DNA of 64,000 bases. It comes from Borreliella japonica. Lineage in GTDB: Bacteria > Spirochaetota > Spirochaetia > Borreliales > Borreliaceae. Shown here one piece after another: positions 8,715 through 19,082 of this stretch (positions are counted from its first letter, which is position 1; each line of letters opens with the position of its first letter). The notes under the pieces were generated by a model. It ran no database searches. It was given only the letters and a program-made list of their open reading frames with translations, and was not told the origin of the DNA. The stretch lies in assembly GCF_900099615.1 (NCBI RefSeq), contig NZ_FMTE01000002.1, forward strand, positions 58,730 to 122,729. Direction: 5' to 3'. The translations under genes and the position numbers were made by a program.

Positions 8715-11700
8715 TTAATATTTAAATTTCCAAGAAATACCTATGTTATTTCCTATCCCATCTAAACCTTTCTTCATGAAATTATAATCAAACTCATAAT
8801 TAACCAAAAAAAATGGAGAATCAAACTCAATACCCAAATTAACAACAAAATTTAAATCTTTTGAAAAAGGGGTCATTTGTTCTTTCAAAAAACCAAAGCC
8901 GCCGCTAATAAAAACGCCCTCAACAAGATATTTCCCTACCTTAACACTTGTATTGTCAAGAACATCAACAAAAGTAGGATTCCCAATTTTAAAAAAATTA
9001 CTATTAATAGAATTCTTCAATATATCTGTCTTTATACTCAACAAGTCTAAGTTTAATACAGAACGCATATAATCTTCAATGGGTTGAATTAAAAAATCAA
9101 GAGCAATGTCACTTACTATTCCAATTGCCATTTCAGCAGCATTAGTCCCTGCCGATCGCAATCCCCCCTCAGATCCTCCCATTGTTGAGCCTGAAAGCAA
9201 ATATTTAATCTCCTGTTCGGTCCTAGGAGGATAAGACATAAACTCAATTTTCCATAAGCTCAAAGGACTATCAATACTTATTGTAACAAGCAGTTTATCA
9301 TTTCTATCTTTAATAGTATTTGTAGCCTCCGCTTTGATCCATGGATCAAATTTAGTTCTGCTCTCATTAAAAGATATATAAGCTCCACTTTTAAAGATAA
9401 ATTTTTTATTATTATAATTAACAAAACCACTTGCAATATTTAAATCCCCCTTAAGAATAAAATCATCTGTTTTTGTGTCAGATTTTATTACAAGCTTATC
9501 CCCTCTTGAAATAGTAGCTTGTAAAAACGAAATATTACTATCTGGCCAATGGAAAGTAACACCGCTGTCAAAATTTATCTCAAGATGAGTCAAAATATCA
9601 AAATCTCGGGCATTAATATCAACCGTTTGCGCTCTTTTTGATTGCTTGAAGGGATTTACTAATAAATCAACAATAGAACTTTCAAGAGAATAAACCCAAG
9701 CATTTGAAATATTTAAAATGCCTTTAAACATAATTTCATCGGCATTTCCTTCAATTGAAAAATCACCTAAAGCATAACCTGTAAAACTTAAAGCAATTTT
9801 GTCAAATTTAATAGGAACTCCTGTCCTGCCAGTCACATTAATATCTATTTTGTAATAATCAATAATAGTATCACTTAAAAAATTTAAATTTAAACTAGTA
9901 GAAACAAAAATCTTAGAGTATCTATCTAGATTAAACTCATTGCTAAAAATGATTTTATTGTCCTTAATTTCAACCGGCATATCAAATATTTCTAAAATTC
10001 TATCACCACCAAACTTTCTAGAAGCTCTTAAATACTCAGTACTTATTGATCCTTTTTGAATATTTAAACTCCCGTTAATATTAGGATTATACAAATCTCC
10101 ATCAATATCAAATTCACCATTTAAAACAAGATCATAAAGAATCAAATGATTGTCAATATTAAATAAAAAATGTGAATCTAAAAAATCTTTAGTAATTATT
10201 TTTGAATCAAATTTAATATCTTTGACATTTCCAAGAATTTTATTTTTAATTATTTTGCCTGACGAATTAAAACTAATAGGCAAATAATCTTTTAAAATAA
10301 AACTATATTCTCCACTACCATAATGATATAAAACATCAATAAGATCATAATCAATTGAAGCCATATTAAATTTTTCAAAATCATTACTAAATTCGACCGT
10401 AAGATTCGATAAAAACTCATTTTTATATTTAACATCTCTAAAGGAAAATTCACCCTCTGTTTTGATTTTCAAAACTCCAAATCGCTCTTCATCCTTACTT
10501 TCAAAGTTTCTAAAATTTGCATTAAACTTATAAGAAAGTAAGTCGCTATTAAAAACTATATTAGATACACCTATAGAGCTGATTAGATCATATCTTAGAC
10601 TGCCAGTAAGAAATTCTTTTTTATTGCGCTTTGCTTTTATATCATATATGTTGAGTTTATTGTCCAACAATCCTAAATTCATAGAAAACTGCATGGGAAT
10701 ACCCAATAAAGTTAATTTATCGGCTTCAAGATATCCACTCAAAGAATAATTTTTAAAATCATTCTTTTTAAAATTCAGCAAAAAATTACCATTAACCTTC
10801 CCTTCTAAAAGAGATGAAGAATTAAAATTGTAAAAATCTAAATCTTGAAATTTAAGCAAAAAATAACTTCCATATTCATCGGAATTAACCCCTAAAAAAT
10901 ATCGTTCTGAATTTAAGCTAGAAAATAAATTCAAACTTCCACTAAAATCATCTTTTAAATTGAATTGTCCATATCCTTGCAAATTTGAAAGCTTGTTTAC
11001 GAACTTAACATCGGAAATATACAATTTATCATATTCATATAAACCCTTAAAACCAAAATTAAAATTATAAGAGGATATTTTAGAAACCTTTATTATACTA
11101 AACTTATCTATTTTAAATTTCAAATCTTCATTAAGGCCTAAATAGTTCCCATGAAAATTTATATTTATCAAAAGATCAGAAGTTTTATTGTAAACCCTAA
11201 AATCATTAACATTAAGGGCATAAATTATCTTGGAATCAAAATAATTGAAATCTAATTTGATGCCAAGAGGAGATTCGGCAACAATAAACTTATTTTTAAG
11301 ATTAACATTGAAGTGCAAAGGATAATTTTTATCCAAATAAGAAAAATTACTGCTAACATTAAATCCATTTTCAAATAGCTCAAAAAATAAACTGGAATGC
11401 AAATTGTGCTCATTGTATTGCAAATCAAAATTGTTTGATTTGTAAAAATTTTTTTCTCCACTAGCATCAAAAACGAATTTAAAATTATCTAACTTTGAAA
11501 ATACTATAAAATTGAATTTTTTTAATCTATTTTTATGGTAATCGAATTTATTCAAATTAAAATCAGAAACTAAATTTAAATATTTACCTGAAAGCAAAGT
11601 CTTTGGAAAAAGATTTATTAAATAAGAACTAGGAATAACTTCTTTTAAAAAAAGCAAAGGAAACTCTTTAATGCCTAAATTGAAAGAAAATTCTTCATCA

Positions 11701-13118
11701 TTAAGATCGCCTTTTAAAGAAATTTCAGAATTTTCATTTTCTAAGTAAATCAAATAGTCAACAAAAATTTTATCCTTTAAAAACCAAGTTTTTAAACTTA
11801 AATTTTGGAAATTAAGATTTCCAAGACTAAAATTATCAGACTTAACCGAAAAAATATTCTTATCTTTTTTAAAATCTAAATACCCATTTAAGTCGTTAAA
11901 GTTTAAAATTTTTGCAGACTTAAAATTAAGACGGCCTATTGGAAGCAAGTCTTTTATAGAATAATAACCTTTATAATTTACAACACCTCTTTTGAGCTTT
12001 AAAAATGCATTCTTAACACTTACAATATTATCATCTCCTTTAATTTCAAGTTGTAAGCCTTGAATTTCTTTACCTATAGTATCTACATTCAAAGAAGAGT
12101 CTATTATTCCTGCATATCTTAAATCTTTATCTTTAAAATCATAAGAAAATGCCAACTGGCCATTTAAACTTATATCAAAATAATCTTTATAAACTTCAAA
12201 ATCTTTGTTTAACTTAATCCAATCTAAAAGATTAACATTGAAAAATAAAGCATCTAATCGAATAAAACCATTATCTTTGTCGTAACTTAAATTAAAATCA
12301 AAATTATCCCTTTGTAAATTAAAAATTTTTAAATTTCCTTTTGAATAATTTATTTGGAATCCTTGCTCAAGTAAAGAAAAATAGCTTGTTTTAAATTCAA
12401 AAAAACTAAAATTAACATAACCATCCTCAAAGCCTTTTTTGAATTTCCCCTCAAAATAGAAAGTTGAATCTAAAATTCCATCATCAACTCCTTCAGACGG
12501 TAAATTAATTCCTAAATTTTTAACAAAACTAAAATCTACTACAGAACTGAATAAAAAATCTTCATCTACGGTGCTTAAGGAAAAATTTTTAACTTTAAAA
12601 TTCAACCAACTATTATTTTCATTAAGCTTAATATTAATATTAATATTTTCTAAATTAATATTTAGTCTATAAAGATAGTGTAAAATTTTATTGAAAATTG
12701 CATTTTCATTCTCAGAATAAACATTCCTGGAATTTGAATCATCGGATAAACTAAAATCGTTTATATCAAAATTCAAATTACTCCCTTTAACATAAACATT
12801 TAAAATAATATCTTCATCACCTAAAATTAATTTGAATAGATTTAAATCTACCCTAACAACATCCATCAATATTTTATCTTTTCCATCTAAGCTTAGCTCC
12901 AAACCGTCTATTTTGATGGATGATAAAAAATAAGGTGAAATTTTATCATATTTAATACTAAAGCCAAATTTTGATTCAAGATATTTTACAACAAAAAACT
13001 TTGCAGAATAAATTTGAACTTGAACAAATAGATTAATAGAAAAAATTATTAAAACAAAAATGGAAAATGGTAAAATCAACAATAAAAATGTCTTATTTCT
13101 AAAAAACTCCAAATTCAT
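8715..13118 (-). CDS. tamB: TamB-like translocation and assembly protein
   Basis: A 1467-residue protein with one N-terminal membrane anchor (about residues 12-32), a very long beta-rich periplasmic region, and a C-terminal TamB/DUF490 domain (about 1180-1467) with SYPPRTEQEIKYLL followed by repeated beta strands. TamB proteins bridge the periplasm and are linked to outer-membrane protein insertion or lipid transport. No TamA-like gene accompanies it; bamA lies immediately downstream, in keeping with the reported TamB-BamA interaction in B. burgdorferi. It is the first gene of the unit, read from the divergent region 13119-13202. Confidence 0.93.
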   Translation of the reverse strand: MNLEFFRNKTFLLLILPFSIFVLIIFSINLFVQVQIYSAKFFVVKYLESKFGFSIKYDKISPYFLSSIKIDGLELSLDGKDKILMDVVRVDLNLFKLILGDEDIILNVYVKGSNLNFDINDFSLSDDSNSRNVYSENENAIFNKILHYLYRLNINLENININIKLNENNSWLNFKVKNFSLSTVDEDFLFSSVVDFSFVKNLGINLPSEGVDDGILDSTFYFEGKFKKGFEDGYVNFSFFEFKTSYFSLLEQGFQINYSKGNLKIFNLQRDNFDFNLSYDKDNGFIRLDALFFNVNLLDWIKLNKDFEVYKDYFDISLNGQLAFSYDFKDKDLRYAGIIDSSLNVDTIGKEIQGLQLEIKGDDNIVSVKNAFLKLKRGVVNYKGYYSIKDLLPIGRLNFKSAKILNFNDLNGYLDFKKDKNIFSVKSDNFSLGNLNFQNLSLKTWFLKDKIFVDYLIYLENENSEISLKGDLNDEEFSFNLGIKEFPLLFLKEVIPSSYLINLFPKTLLSGKYLNLVSDFNLNKFDYHKNRLKKFNFIVFSKLDNFKFVFDASGEKNFYKSNNFDLQYNEHNLHSSLFFELFENGFNVSSNFSYLDKNYPLHFNVNLKNKFIVAESPLGIKLDFNYFDSKIIYALNVNDFRVYNKTSDLLININFHGNYLGLNEDLKFKIDKFSIIKVSKISSYNFNFGFKGLYEYDKLYISDVKFVNKLSNLQGYGQFNLKDDFSGSLNLFSSLNSERYFLGVNSDEYGSYFLLKFQDLDFYNFNSSSLLEGKVNGNFLLNFKKNDFKNYSLSGYLEADKLTLLGIPMQFSMNLGLLDNKLNIYDIKAKRNKKEFLTGSLRYDLISSIGVSNIVFNSDLLSYKFNANFRNFESKDEERFGVLKIKTEGEFSFRDVKYKNEFLSNLTVEFSNDFEKFNMASIDYDLIDVLYHYGSGEYSFILKDYLPISFNSSGKIIKNKILGNVKDIKFDSKIITKDFLDSHFLFNIDNHLILYDLVLNGEFDIDGDLYNPNINGSLNIQKGSISTEYLRASRKFGGDRILEIFDMPVEIKDNKIIFSNEFNLDRYSKIFVSTSLNLNFLSDTIIDYYKIDINVTGRTGVPIKFDKIALSFTGYALGDFSIEGNADEIMFKGILNISNAWVYSLESSIVDLLVNPFKQSKRAQTVDINARDFDILTHLEINFDSGVTFHWPDSNISFLQATISRGDKLVIKSDTKTDDFILKGDLNIASGFVNYNNKKFIFKSGAYISFNESRTKFDPWIKAEATNTIKDRNDKLLVTISIDSPLSLWKIEFMSYPPRTEQEIKYLLSGSTMGGSEGGLRSAGTNAAEMAIGIVSDIALDFLIQPIEDYMRSVLNLDLLSIKTDILKNSINSNFFKIGNPTFVDVLDNTSVKVGKYLVEGVFISGGFGFLKEQMTPFSKDLNFVVNLGIEFDSPFFLVNYEFDYNFMKKGLDGIGNNIGISWKFKY

Positions 13119-13128
13119 ACACTCATAT

Positions 13129-13161
13129 ATTGATAATTATTATTATATAATAATTATCAAT
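13129..13161. promoter_or_regulatory. 15-bp perfect inverted repeat between tamB and tmk
   Basis: ATTGATAATTATTAT (13129-13143) and its exact reverse complement (13147-13161) flank a 3-base centre. It lies in the 84-bp gap between divergent tamB and tmk, so no gene reads into it and it is unlikely to be a terminator. The GATAAT...ATTATC arrangement recalls Fur/PerR-type operators, but no such assignment can be made from sequence alone. Confidence 0.5.
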
Positions 13162-13202
13162 AACCTAATTGTTGGCATTAAAAGAAAGGAAAAAAAATAT
13201 TT

Positions 13203-13811
13203 GTGATTAAAATATTAAAAAACTTTTATTGCGTAGAAGGAATTGATGGAAGCGGAAAAACAAGCATCATCAACAAGTTAAAAACTCTTTGCAACGATGA
13301 ATCAAAATACTATTTTACAAAAGAACCATCAAGTGGAATAATTGGAGAAATGATAAAAGAGCAATTAATAAATTTTAAAAATCCTTTAAAAGAATCAACA
13401 TTTGCATATCTTTATGCAGCAGATCGACACGATCATTTATATAAAAAAGGTGGAATATTAGAAATATTAAACACAAAATCTATAAAAATAATAACTGACC
13501 GCTATTTATTCTCATCAATTGCCTATCAAGGAAAATTGGGATATGAATTAAATAAAAATTTTCCATTGCCTGAAAAGGTATTCTTTATTGAAACAGATCT
13601 AAACACAGCTTATGAAAGAATACAAAAACATAGAACACAAAGTGACCTTTTTGAGCTTGAAAAATACAAAACTTTTGAACAAATTGCTCTACAATATTTA
13701 AAAACATTTAAAAAACTAGAAAAAAAAATCAATGTGATTTACATTGACAACTCAACAAAAGATAATTTAGATAAAAACGCAAAAAAAATTTTTAATCTAA
13801 TAAAATTCTAA
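13203..13811 (+). CDS. tmk: Thymidylate kinase
   Basis: Phosphorylates dTMP to dTDP. The 202-residue protein has the P-loop EGIDGSGKTS (about residues 12-21), the DR motif in TDRYLFSSIAYQG (about 100), and the helical LID region typical of bacterial TMPK. The start is GTG at 13203 with AAGGA 12 bases upstream, slightly long spacing. It is divergent from tamB and followed 13 bases later by an unknown exported protein. A thymidine kinase gene lies close by (14451-15584), so the dTTP salvage steps cluster here. Confidence 0.95.
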   Translation: MIKILKNFYCVEGIDGSGKTSIINKLKTLCNDESKYYFTKEPSSGIIGEMIKEQLINFKNPLKESTFAYLYAADRHDHLYKKGGILEILNTKSIKIITDRYLFSSIAYQGKLGYELNKNFPLPEKVFFIETDLNTAYERIQKHRTQSDLFELEKYKTFEQIALQYLKTFKKLEKKINVIYIDNSTKDNLDKNAKKIFNLIKF

Positions 13812-13824
13812 TATAATTAGTCAT

Positions 13825-14454
13825 ATGATTAATTGTATTTTTAAAAATACCACTTTCCAAATAAATTTAATTTTATTTCTTTTAGTAGCAGTTGCAAAGA
13901 TAAATGCATCGTCCAAATTTTATTATGCAGAACAATGGTATGTAATCTTTAACACTCAAATGAAAAGAAACCCTGAAAACTATAAAAAAAATATATTTTT
14001 TCTTCAAAAAGCCTTAAAATATCCATTTGGCAATCCAAAATACTCACTAACTAGAATAGAAACAAAAGAGCAGTGGACTAAATATAAACTTCTTTTCAAA
14101 ATGCATGTAAATCTGCTCCTAGTTAAGCAAAATTTATATTTAGGAGATTTATTCGACACAAGAAATTCATATTTTTTCAAAACTCCAGAAAAAAATGAAA
14201 TTATTCTAAATTTAGAAAAATCAGAAAAATTATATAAAATGGCTATTAACTACTACGATGAAGCACTAAAATACCATAAAAATCTTGAAAAATATGAATT
14301 TGTTAAACTGGAAAACGACGGAATAACAAACTGGGAAAACGAATATCATAAAATTTCCCTTAAAGAGTTCAATTACTATGACATTATTAAAAAAGAACTG
14401 CTGAGAATTGCTGAAACTAAAGCATTTTTTGAAAAAAGCTCAAACTATTATTAA
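13825..14454 (+). CDS. Exported spirochaete protein of unknown function
   Basis: I do not recognise a family. The 209-residue protein has a signal peptide-like N-terminus (hydrophobic about 12-26, ending near KINASS), then a lysine- and tyrosine-rich helical body with a segment around residues 130-155 (KSEKLYKMAINYYDEALKY) that reads like a TPR-type helix pair. No cysteine follows the signal, so it is not a typical lipoprotein. It lies 13 bases behind tmk with no clear ribosome binding site, so translation may be coupled. Its last 4 bases overlap the end of the convergent thymidine kinase gene. Confidence 0.75.
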   Translation: MINCIFKNTTFQINLILFLLVAVAKINASSKFYYAEQWYVIFNTQMKRNPENYKKNIFFLQKALKYPFGNPKYSLTRIETKEQWTKYKLLFKMHVNLLLVKQNLYLGDLFDTRNSYFFKTPEKNEIILNLEKSEKLYKMAINYYDEALKYHKNLEKYEFVKLENDGITNWENEYHKISLKEFNYYDIIKKELLRIAETKAFFEKSSNYY

Positions 14455-15584
14455 AAAAATTCTTTGCCCTCTCTGGAAAAAAAAATTTTATTTATATAAT
14501 CCTTATTTAGAGAAAATTCAAAAACAAGATCCTTAAAATTATCTTTACTCAAAATACTATATTCTGAAAAAAGGGTTATCAACGCTCTTTCTGCTAAAAA
14601 AGGCAACTCTAAAATATTTCTTAAAATTTCAGCTCTAAATTCACACATTTTCTCACTATTTAAAGAATTTGCAAAATTAGAATTTTCAACATCAGTACTT
14701 AACGCTACAATTTCATTTTCAAGAAATTTTTTATCTCCTTGTGAATATAACAAGGCAAATGGCTTTAAAAAAGAAAAAAAATATTCTTTGCCCACAAGAT
14801 AATGGTGCATTGAACATCTTGTAGCGTAATTTGGGTAAATAGTAGATTCAATCTCTTCATCACCACCAACAATAAGCAGAGGATCAAAATAAGGGGCTGG
14901 AATTTCTTTGTTGTTGTAAAAATAATACCTATACGAAAAAAAAGATTCTTCCATGCAATCAATATGACCACAATAAGCCCCAAGCTTATAAATTTTATCT
15001 GAATATTCTACCAAAAGTTTAGCAGTATCATTAAAAGATTCTTTTCTGAAATTATAAAGCAATGTAGGCAATATAAATAAAACATTCTCATTTGATGAAA
15101 TTTTATTTAAAACAAAAATCAAACGTTCATCATAAAAACATGCCTCATCGATAATAAAAGTACCACAACTGGGATTAGAAGCTATTAAGTTTTCAATATC
15201 AAAAGAGCTACTGGCAAAACCAATCTCGTCAATTTTATCTTTTCCACCACCTCTATATGGTATTACATTCTCTGGAAAATCCTGAAACCTCCTCTTGTCA
15301 AGAAAATTTCTAATAAAAAATACATTAACCCTGCTTCTATTTCCTTTAATAATATTGCCTAACACTTTGAAAGATTTTTTCCTTACGACAAGAGAATCCT
15401 TATAAATTTTTGCGGCATATTCTGTTTTTCCACTCCCCATAGGCCCAACTACAAGAATTAAATTCATTTTGATCTTAAAGTCAAAATGACTAATAGATAC
15501 AATGTTATTCAATTGAGCATCTTCTTTATTAGCAAAATCTAAGCAAAAACCCAAAAATTCCCCCTGAAGTAAATTCAACCTCAA
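14451..15584 (-). CDS. tdk: Thymidine kinase (TK1-like), with long C-terminal extension
   Basis: Salvages thymidine to dTMP. The P-loop GPMGSGKTEYAA (about residues 47-58), the Walker B-like FIIDEACFYDE (about 143), and the lasso/zinc region (GAYCGHIDC, FSYRY, LLIVGGDE, ATRCSMHH) match type II thymidine kinase. It is much longer than the usual 190-230 residues, with about 110 extra residues at the C-terminus. The start is unsure: TTG at 15584 has no ribosome site, TTG at 15554 follows an AGGGGGA site, and the conserved core begins at an ATG at 15467. Confidence 0.85.
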   Translation of the reverse strand: MRLNLLQGEFLGFCLDFANKEDAQLNNIVSISHFDFKIKMNLILVVGPMGSGKTEYAAKIYKDSLVVRKKSFKVLGNIIKGNRSRVNVFFIRNFLDKRRFQDFPENVIPYRGGGKDKIDEIGFASSSFDIENLIASNPSCGTFIIDEACFYDERLIFVLNKISSNENVLFILPTLLYNFRKESFNDTAKLLVEYSDKIYKLGAYCGHIDCMEESFFSYRYYFYNNKEIPAPYFDPLLIVGGDEEIESTIYPNYATRCSMHHYLVGKEYFFSFLKPFALLYSQGDKKFLENEIVALSTDVENSNFANSLNSEKMCEFRAEILRNILELPFLAERALITLFSEYSILSKDNFKDLVFEFSLNKDYINKIFFSREGKEFF

Positions 15585-15659
15585 TCATACAAATAAAGAA
15601 CATAGAAAAAACATCCACATTAAAAATCCAAAAATTAATACTTAGGACTTTTTTAAAAG

Positions 15660-17144
15660 TTATTGCTCAAAAGAATAATAACTTTCAAAAGAATCATCGT
15701 CCAACAAAGCTTTCTTTATTTTTAATTTATCTTTCTCATAAATCTCAATATAATTAAATTTTTTAGAGCCATTAACTTTTCTATAAATTGAAACCAAACT
15801 TCCAACCACATAATTTTTAATTTCTACTAAATTAAATCCAAAATATTTTTTTTTACTTATTAAACTTGATCTAATATCTAAAACAGAAATTTTTTCAAAA
15901 AATAAATTTAAAGCGGAAGGTAGAAAAAAATCTTTAATGTCCGTCAAGAACAATTCCTTAATACCAAGATTATTAAAATCATAGTCCAAATTGTTAAAAA
16001 GATTAAGCTTAAAAGTATGCAAAGCAAAGGTATAAACATCCCTTTTATCGGGATATTGAACCTCAATCATATCAACGTAAGGATAAGCAGAATAATTTAT
16101 TTTATAACCAAGCAAATCATTCTCATAATAAACTGGAAACTTGTCTTTAAAATAAACTTTATTAAAATATCTATTATTTAAGCTAAATTTATTGCTAAAA
16201 TCTACTATTCCCGAAAAAATACCTACCAAAACTCCATCTTTAAGTATGGCAATATTATTTTTATTATCAATGCAATAAATTCCTGATAATCTTTTACAAT
16301 CTTCTAAAAATTCACTCTTCATGTCGGGATCCTCTAAAAGATCATAAAACATTTTATATTCATTTATTGTTTCAGGAGGAAATTTTTTAAAAGCACTATA
16401 AGCTTCAGCCGAATCTAAAAGTTTATATTTTAAAAAATAAATACTATGAATTCCATTATATTCTTTAATTTTGCCCTTAAGAAAAGAAAATAAAGAAACA
16501 GAATTGTCATAATTAAAATCTGAATTTCTAAATATATAATTAATATTTTCAGCTGTAAAGAAAAAATCTTCTTTAGATTTAATCGTATTAAAAATGCTAA
16601 AAAAAAACCTATCTTCTTTTAAAAACCACTTAAAAAATAAAAAATCATTGCCATACAATGAGAAAGCTTTAAGTAAAATTTTTTTAAAAGCATCCCCAAA
16701 ACTTTCAAGTCTTCCGGAAGCTTCAAGTCTCATGCAAATTAAATCTTTATCTATTTGCAACTCTTCATTTAAATTTTCATACAAAGAAATAATTTCTTTA
16801 TACATATTCTTATTTTCACTTTGCCTTAAAAGCAACGCAAAATAATATGTGTATATTTCTTTAAGGGGTGTTGCTTTAAAATTATTAATATTAATTGCTT
16901 TTTTTAATAAATAAATCCTATCTATTAAATCAATATCCTCTTTTAATGCAAGCTCATAAAGAGAATCCGAAGCTAGCAAATTAAAATCAAGAGATCCATA
17001 AATTAAATCATTTCCTTTTTGAAAATCGGAAAAATTTTTATACTCATTGAAAAGAATACTTGAAATACCTTCATCTTCTTCGATTAAAGCTGCTTCTAAG
17101 TTTATAGAAATAAAAAGAATCAAACCCATCTTTAAATAAAACAT
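15660..17144 (-). CDS. Exported spirochaete protein of unknown function
   Basis: No family recognised. A protein of about 494 residues with an N-terminal signal or anchor (about residues 2-20), a helical alpha-solenoid-like middle, and a beta-rich C-terminal half (about 290-490) with repeated aromatic strands. It starts directly behind ftsH: the ATG at 17144 has AGGGG 9 bases upstream inside the ftsH end, while the GTG at 17150 is too close to that site. Co-transcription with ftsH suggests an envelope role, but that is inference from position. Confidence 0.75.
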   Translation of the reverse strand: MFYLKMGLILFISINLEAALIEEDEGISSILFNEYKNFSDFQKGNDLIYGSLDFNLLASDSLYELALKEDIDLIDRIYLLKKAININNFKATPLKEIYTYYFALLLRQSENKNMYKEIISLYENLNEELQIDKDLICMRLEASGRLESFGDAFKKILLKAFSLYGNDFLFFKWFLKEDRFFFSIFNTIKSKEDFFFTAENINYIFRNSDFNYDNSVSLFSFLKGKIKEYNGIHSIYFLKYKLLDSAEAYSAFKKFPPETINEYKMFYDLLEDPDMKSEFLEDCKRLSGIYCIDNKNNIAILKDGVLVGIFSGIVDFSNKFSLNNRYFNKVYFKDKFPVYYENDLLGYKINYSAYPYVDMIEVQYPDKRDVYTFALHTFKLNLFNNLDYDFNNLGIKELFLTDIKDFFLPSALNLFFEKISVLDIRSSLISKKKYFGFNLVEIKNYVVGSLVSIYRKVNGSKKFNYIEIYEKDKLKIKKALLDDDSFESYYSFEQ

Positions 17145-17150
17145 AAACAC

Positions 17151-19082
17151 TTACCCCTGGCTTTTTGTATCTTCCTCCTTTACTTCTTTTGCCGTAGAAT
17201 CCACTACAAATAAATCATATTCATCTTTGTTTACTTCAAACCCCAAAAGCTCTCTCACTTCTTTGTCTGTCAAAGTTTCCTTCAAAACAAGTTCTTTTGC
17301 TAGCTTAACAAGTTGATCTTTATGCTTTACAAGAATATCTGATGCCTCTTTTAAACATTTCTCAAGTATTCTTTTTACCTCTTTGTCAACTTTATCAGCA
17401 GTGTTCTCAGAATAAGCCTTAGACTTTGAAAACTCTTTTGGAAGAAAAATGGGTGTTTCATCATCTACTAAAAATATTGGACCAACTTCTTCACCCATCC
17501 CCCACTCCATAACCATTTTTTTAGCCAAACTAGTAGCTTGCATTAAATCATTTTGAACACCCGCTGTTGTAACTCCCAAATTTATTTGCTCGCTAGCATA
17601 ACCACCATAACATATCTTTATTTTATCAAGAATTTGGTGCTTGTTTATTGAAAGTCTATCTTCCCTTGGAAGCGAAAATGCAACACCAAGTGCCCTGCCC
17701 CTTGGAATAATAGTAACCTTATGGAGTGGATCAGCATGTTCAAGATAATAGTGAAGCAAAGCGTGACCTGCCTCATGATAAGCCGTCTCGAGCTTTTGCC
17801 TATCAGTAATAGTCATGGATTTTTTAGCAACTCCCATCAATATTTTATCTCTAGCCTCTTCCATATCCTTCATTAAAATTTCATCTTGATTATTCCTTGC
17901 AGCTATTAAGGCTCCTTCATTAATTAAATTTGCAAGATCAGCACCGCTAGCTCCAGGAGTAGCTCTTGCTATTACTTGTAAATTAATATCTTTTGAAAGC
18001 TTTGTTTTTGAAGAATGGATATTTAATATTGCTTCTCTTTCCTTAATATCAGGCAAAGAAACTGTTACTTGCCTGTCAAATCGACCAGGCCTAAGCAAAG
18101 CAGAGTCAAGAACATCTGGACGATTTGTGGCTGCCATAACAATTACATTGGTATGTGTTCCAAATCCATCCATTTCAACCAATAGCTGATTAAGGGTTTG
18201 CTCTCTTTCATCATGACCACCACCAAGCCCTGCACCACGACTACGACCAACAGCATCAAGCTCATCGATAAAAATGATGCATGGAGAATTTTTTCTAGCA
18301 TTATCAAATAAATCTCTAACACGGCTTGCTCCAACTCCAACAAACATTTCAACAAAATCTGAACCTGACATGTGAAAAAAACTAACCCCAGCCTCACCAG
18401 CAACGGCTTTGGCAAGCAAAGTCTTACCAGTACCTGGAGAACCAACCAAAAGCACTCCTTTAGGGATTTTTGCACCTATTTTTTCAAATTTTTTTGGATT
18501 TTTAAGAAATTCAACAACTTCAAGAAGTTCTTGCTTAACCTCTTCTTGACCAGCCACATCTTTAAAGGTAATTTTATTCTTTCCAGCTTCATACTTTTGA
18601 GCATTACTTTTTCCAAATGTAAAAACTTTTCCACCACCACCTTGAGTTTGCCTAAATATAAAGAAAAAGAAAATAAAAAATAAAACCCATGGCAAAGTTT
18701 GTAATAAAACCCCAATCAAAGAAGCTTGACTTTTTCCTGAGCTAAGCTCAACTTTTTTACTTTTTAACTCTGAAAGCAGATTTATATCAAGATAAGGAAT
18801 ACTTGTAGAAAAATAAGATTTTGCAAAGTTAGAACCCTTAACAACAAATTGAATCAAATTTTTATCAATTATTACTACAGACTCAACTAAACCATTGTCC
18901 AAATAACTCTGAAAAGTGCTATAAGGAACATTTTTATAACTTTCCCCTCCTCTTATAAAATATGACATAAATACTGCAGAAATTAAAAAAATAACAACAA
19001 GCCCTAAAATCCAATTTTTATTCTTCTTTTTATTATTATTATTAGATTTTCCATTGTTATTCGTATTATTATTGCCATTCAT
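17151..19082 (-). CDS. ftsH: ATP-dependent zinc metalloprotease FtsH
   Basis: Membrane-anchored AAA+ protease that removes damaged or regulatory membrane and soluble proteins. The 643-residue protein has two membrane segments (about 25-43 and 127-147), Walker A GSPGTGKT (about 214), Walker [12 protein letters not shown], the second region of homology, and the zinc site HEAGH (about 433-437). A GGGG stretch follows the second membrane segment. The cytoplasmic N-terminus is an Asn/Lys-rich tract (residues 1-22) coded by AAT/AAC repeats. The start overlaps the tilS stop by 4 bases, the common tilS-ftsH arrangement. Confidence 0.98.
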   Translation of the reverse strand: MNGNNNTNNNGKSNNNNKKKNKNWILGLVVIFLISAVFMSYFIRGGESYKNVPYSTFQSYLDNGLVESVVIIDKNLIQFVVKGSNFAKSYFSTSIPYLDINLLSELKSKKVELSSGKSQASLIGVLLQTLPWVLFFIFFFFIFRQTQGGGGKVFTFGKSNAQKYEAGKNKITFKDVAGQEEVKQELLEVVEFLKNPKKFEKIGAKIPKGVLLVGSPGTGKTLLAKAVAGEAGVSFFHMSGSDFVEMFVGVGASRVRDLFDNARKNSPCIIFIDELDAVGRSRGAGLGGGHDEREQTLNQLLVEMDGFGTHTNVIVMAATNRPDVLDSALLRPGRFDRQVTVSLPDIKEREAILNIHSSKTKLSKDINLQVIARATPGASGADLANLINEGALIAARNNQDEILMKDMEEARDKILMGVAKKSMTITDRQKLETAYHEAGHALLHYYLEHADPLHKVTIIPRGRALGVAFSLPREDRLSINKHQILDKIKICYGGYASEQINLGVTTAGVQNDLMQATSLAKKMVMEWGMGEEVGPIFLVDDETPIFLPKEFSKSKAYSENTADKVDKEVKRILEKCLKEASDILVKHKDQLVKLAKELVLKETLTDKEVRELLGFEVNKDEYDLFVVDSTAKEVKEEDTKSQG

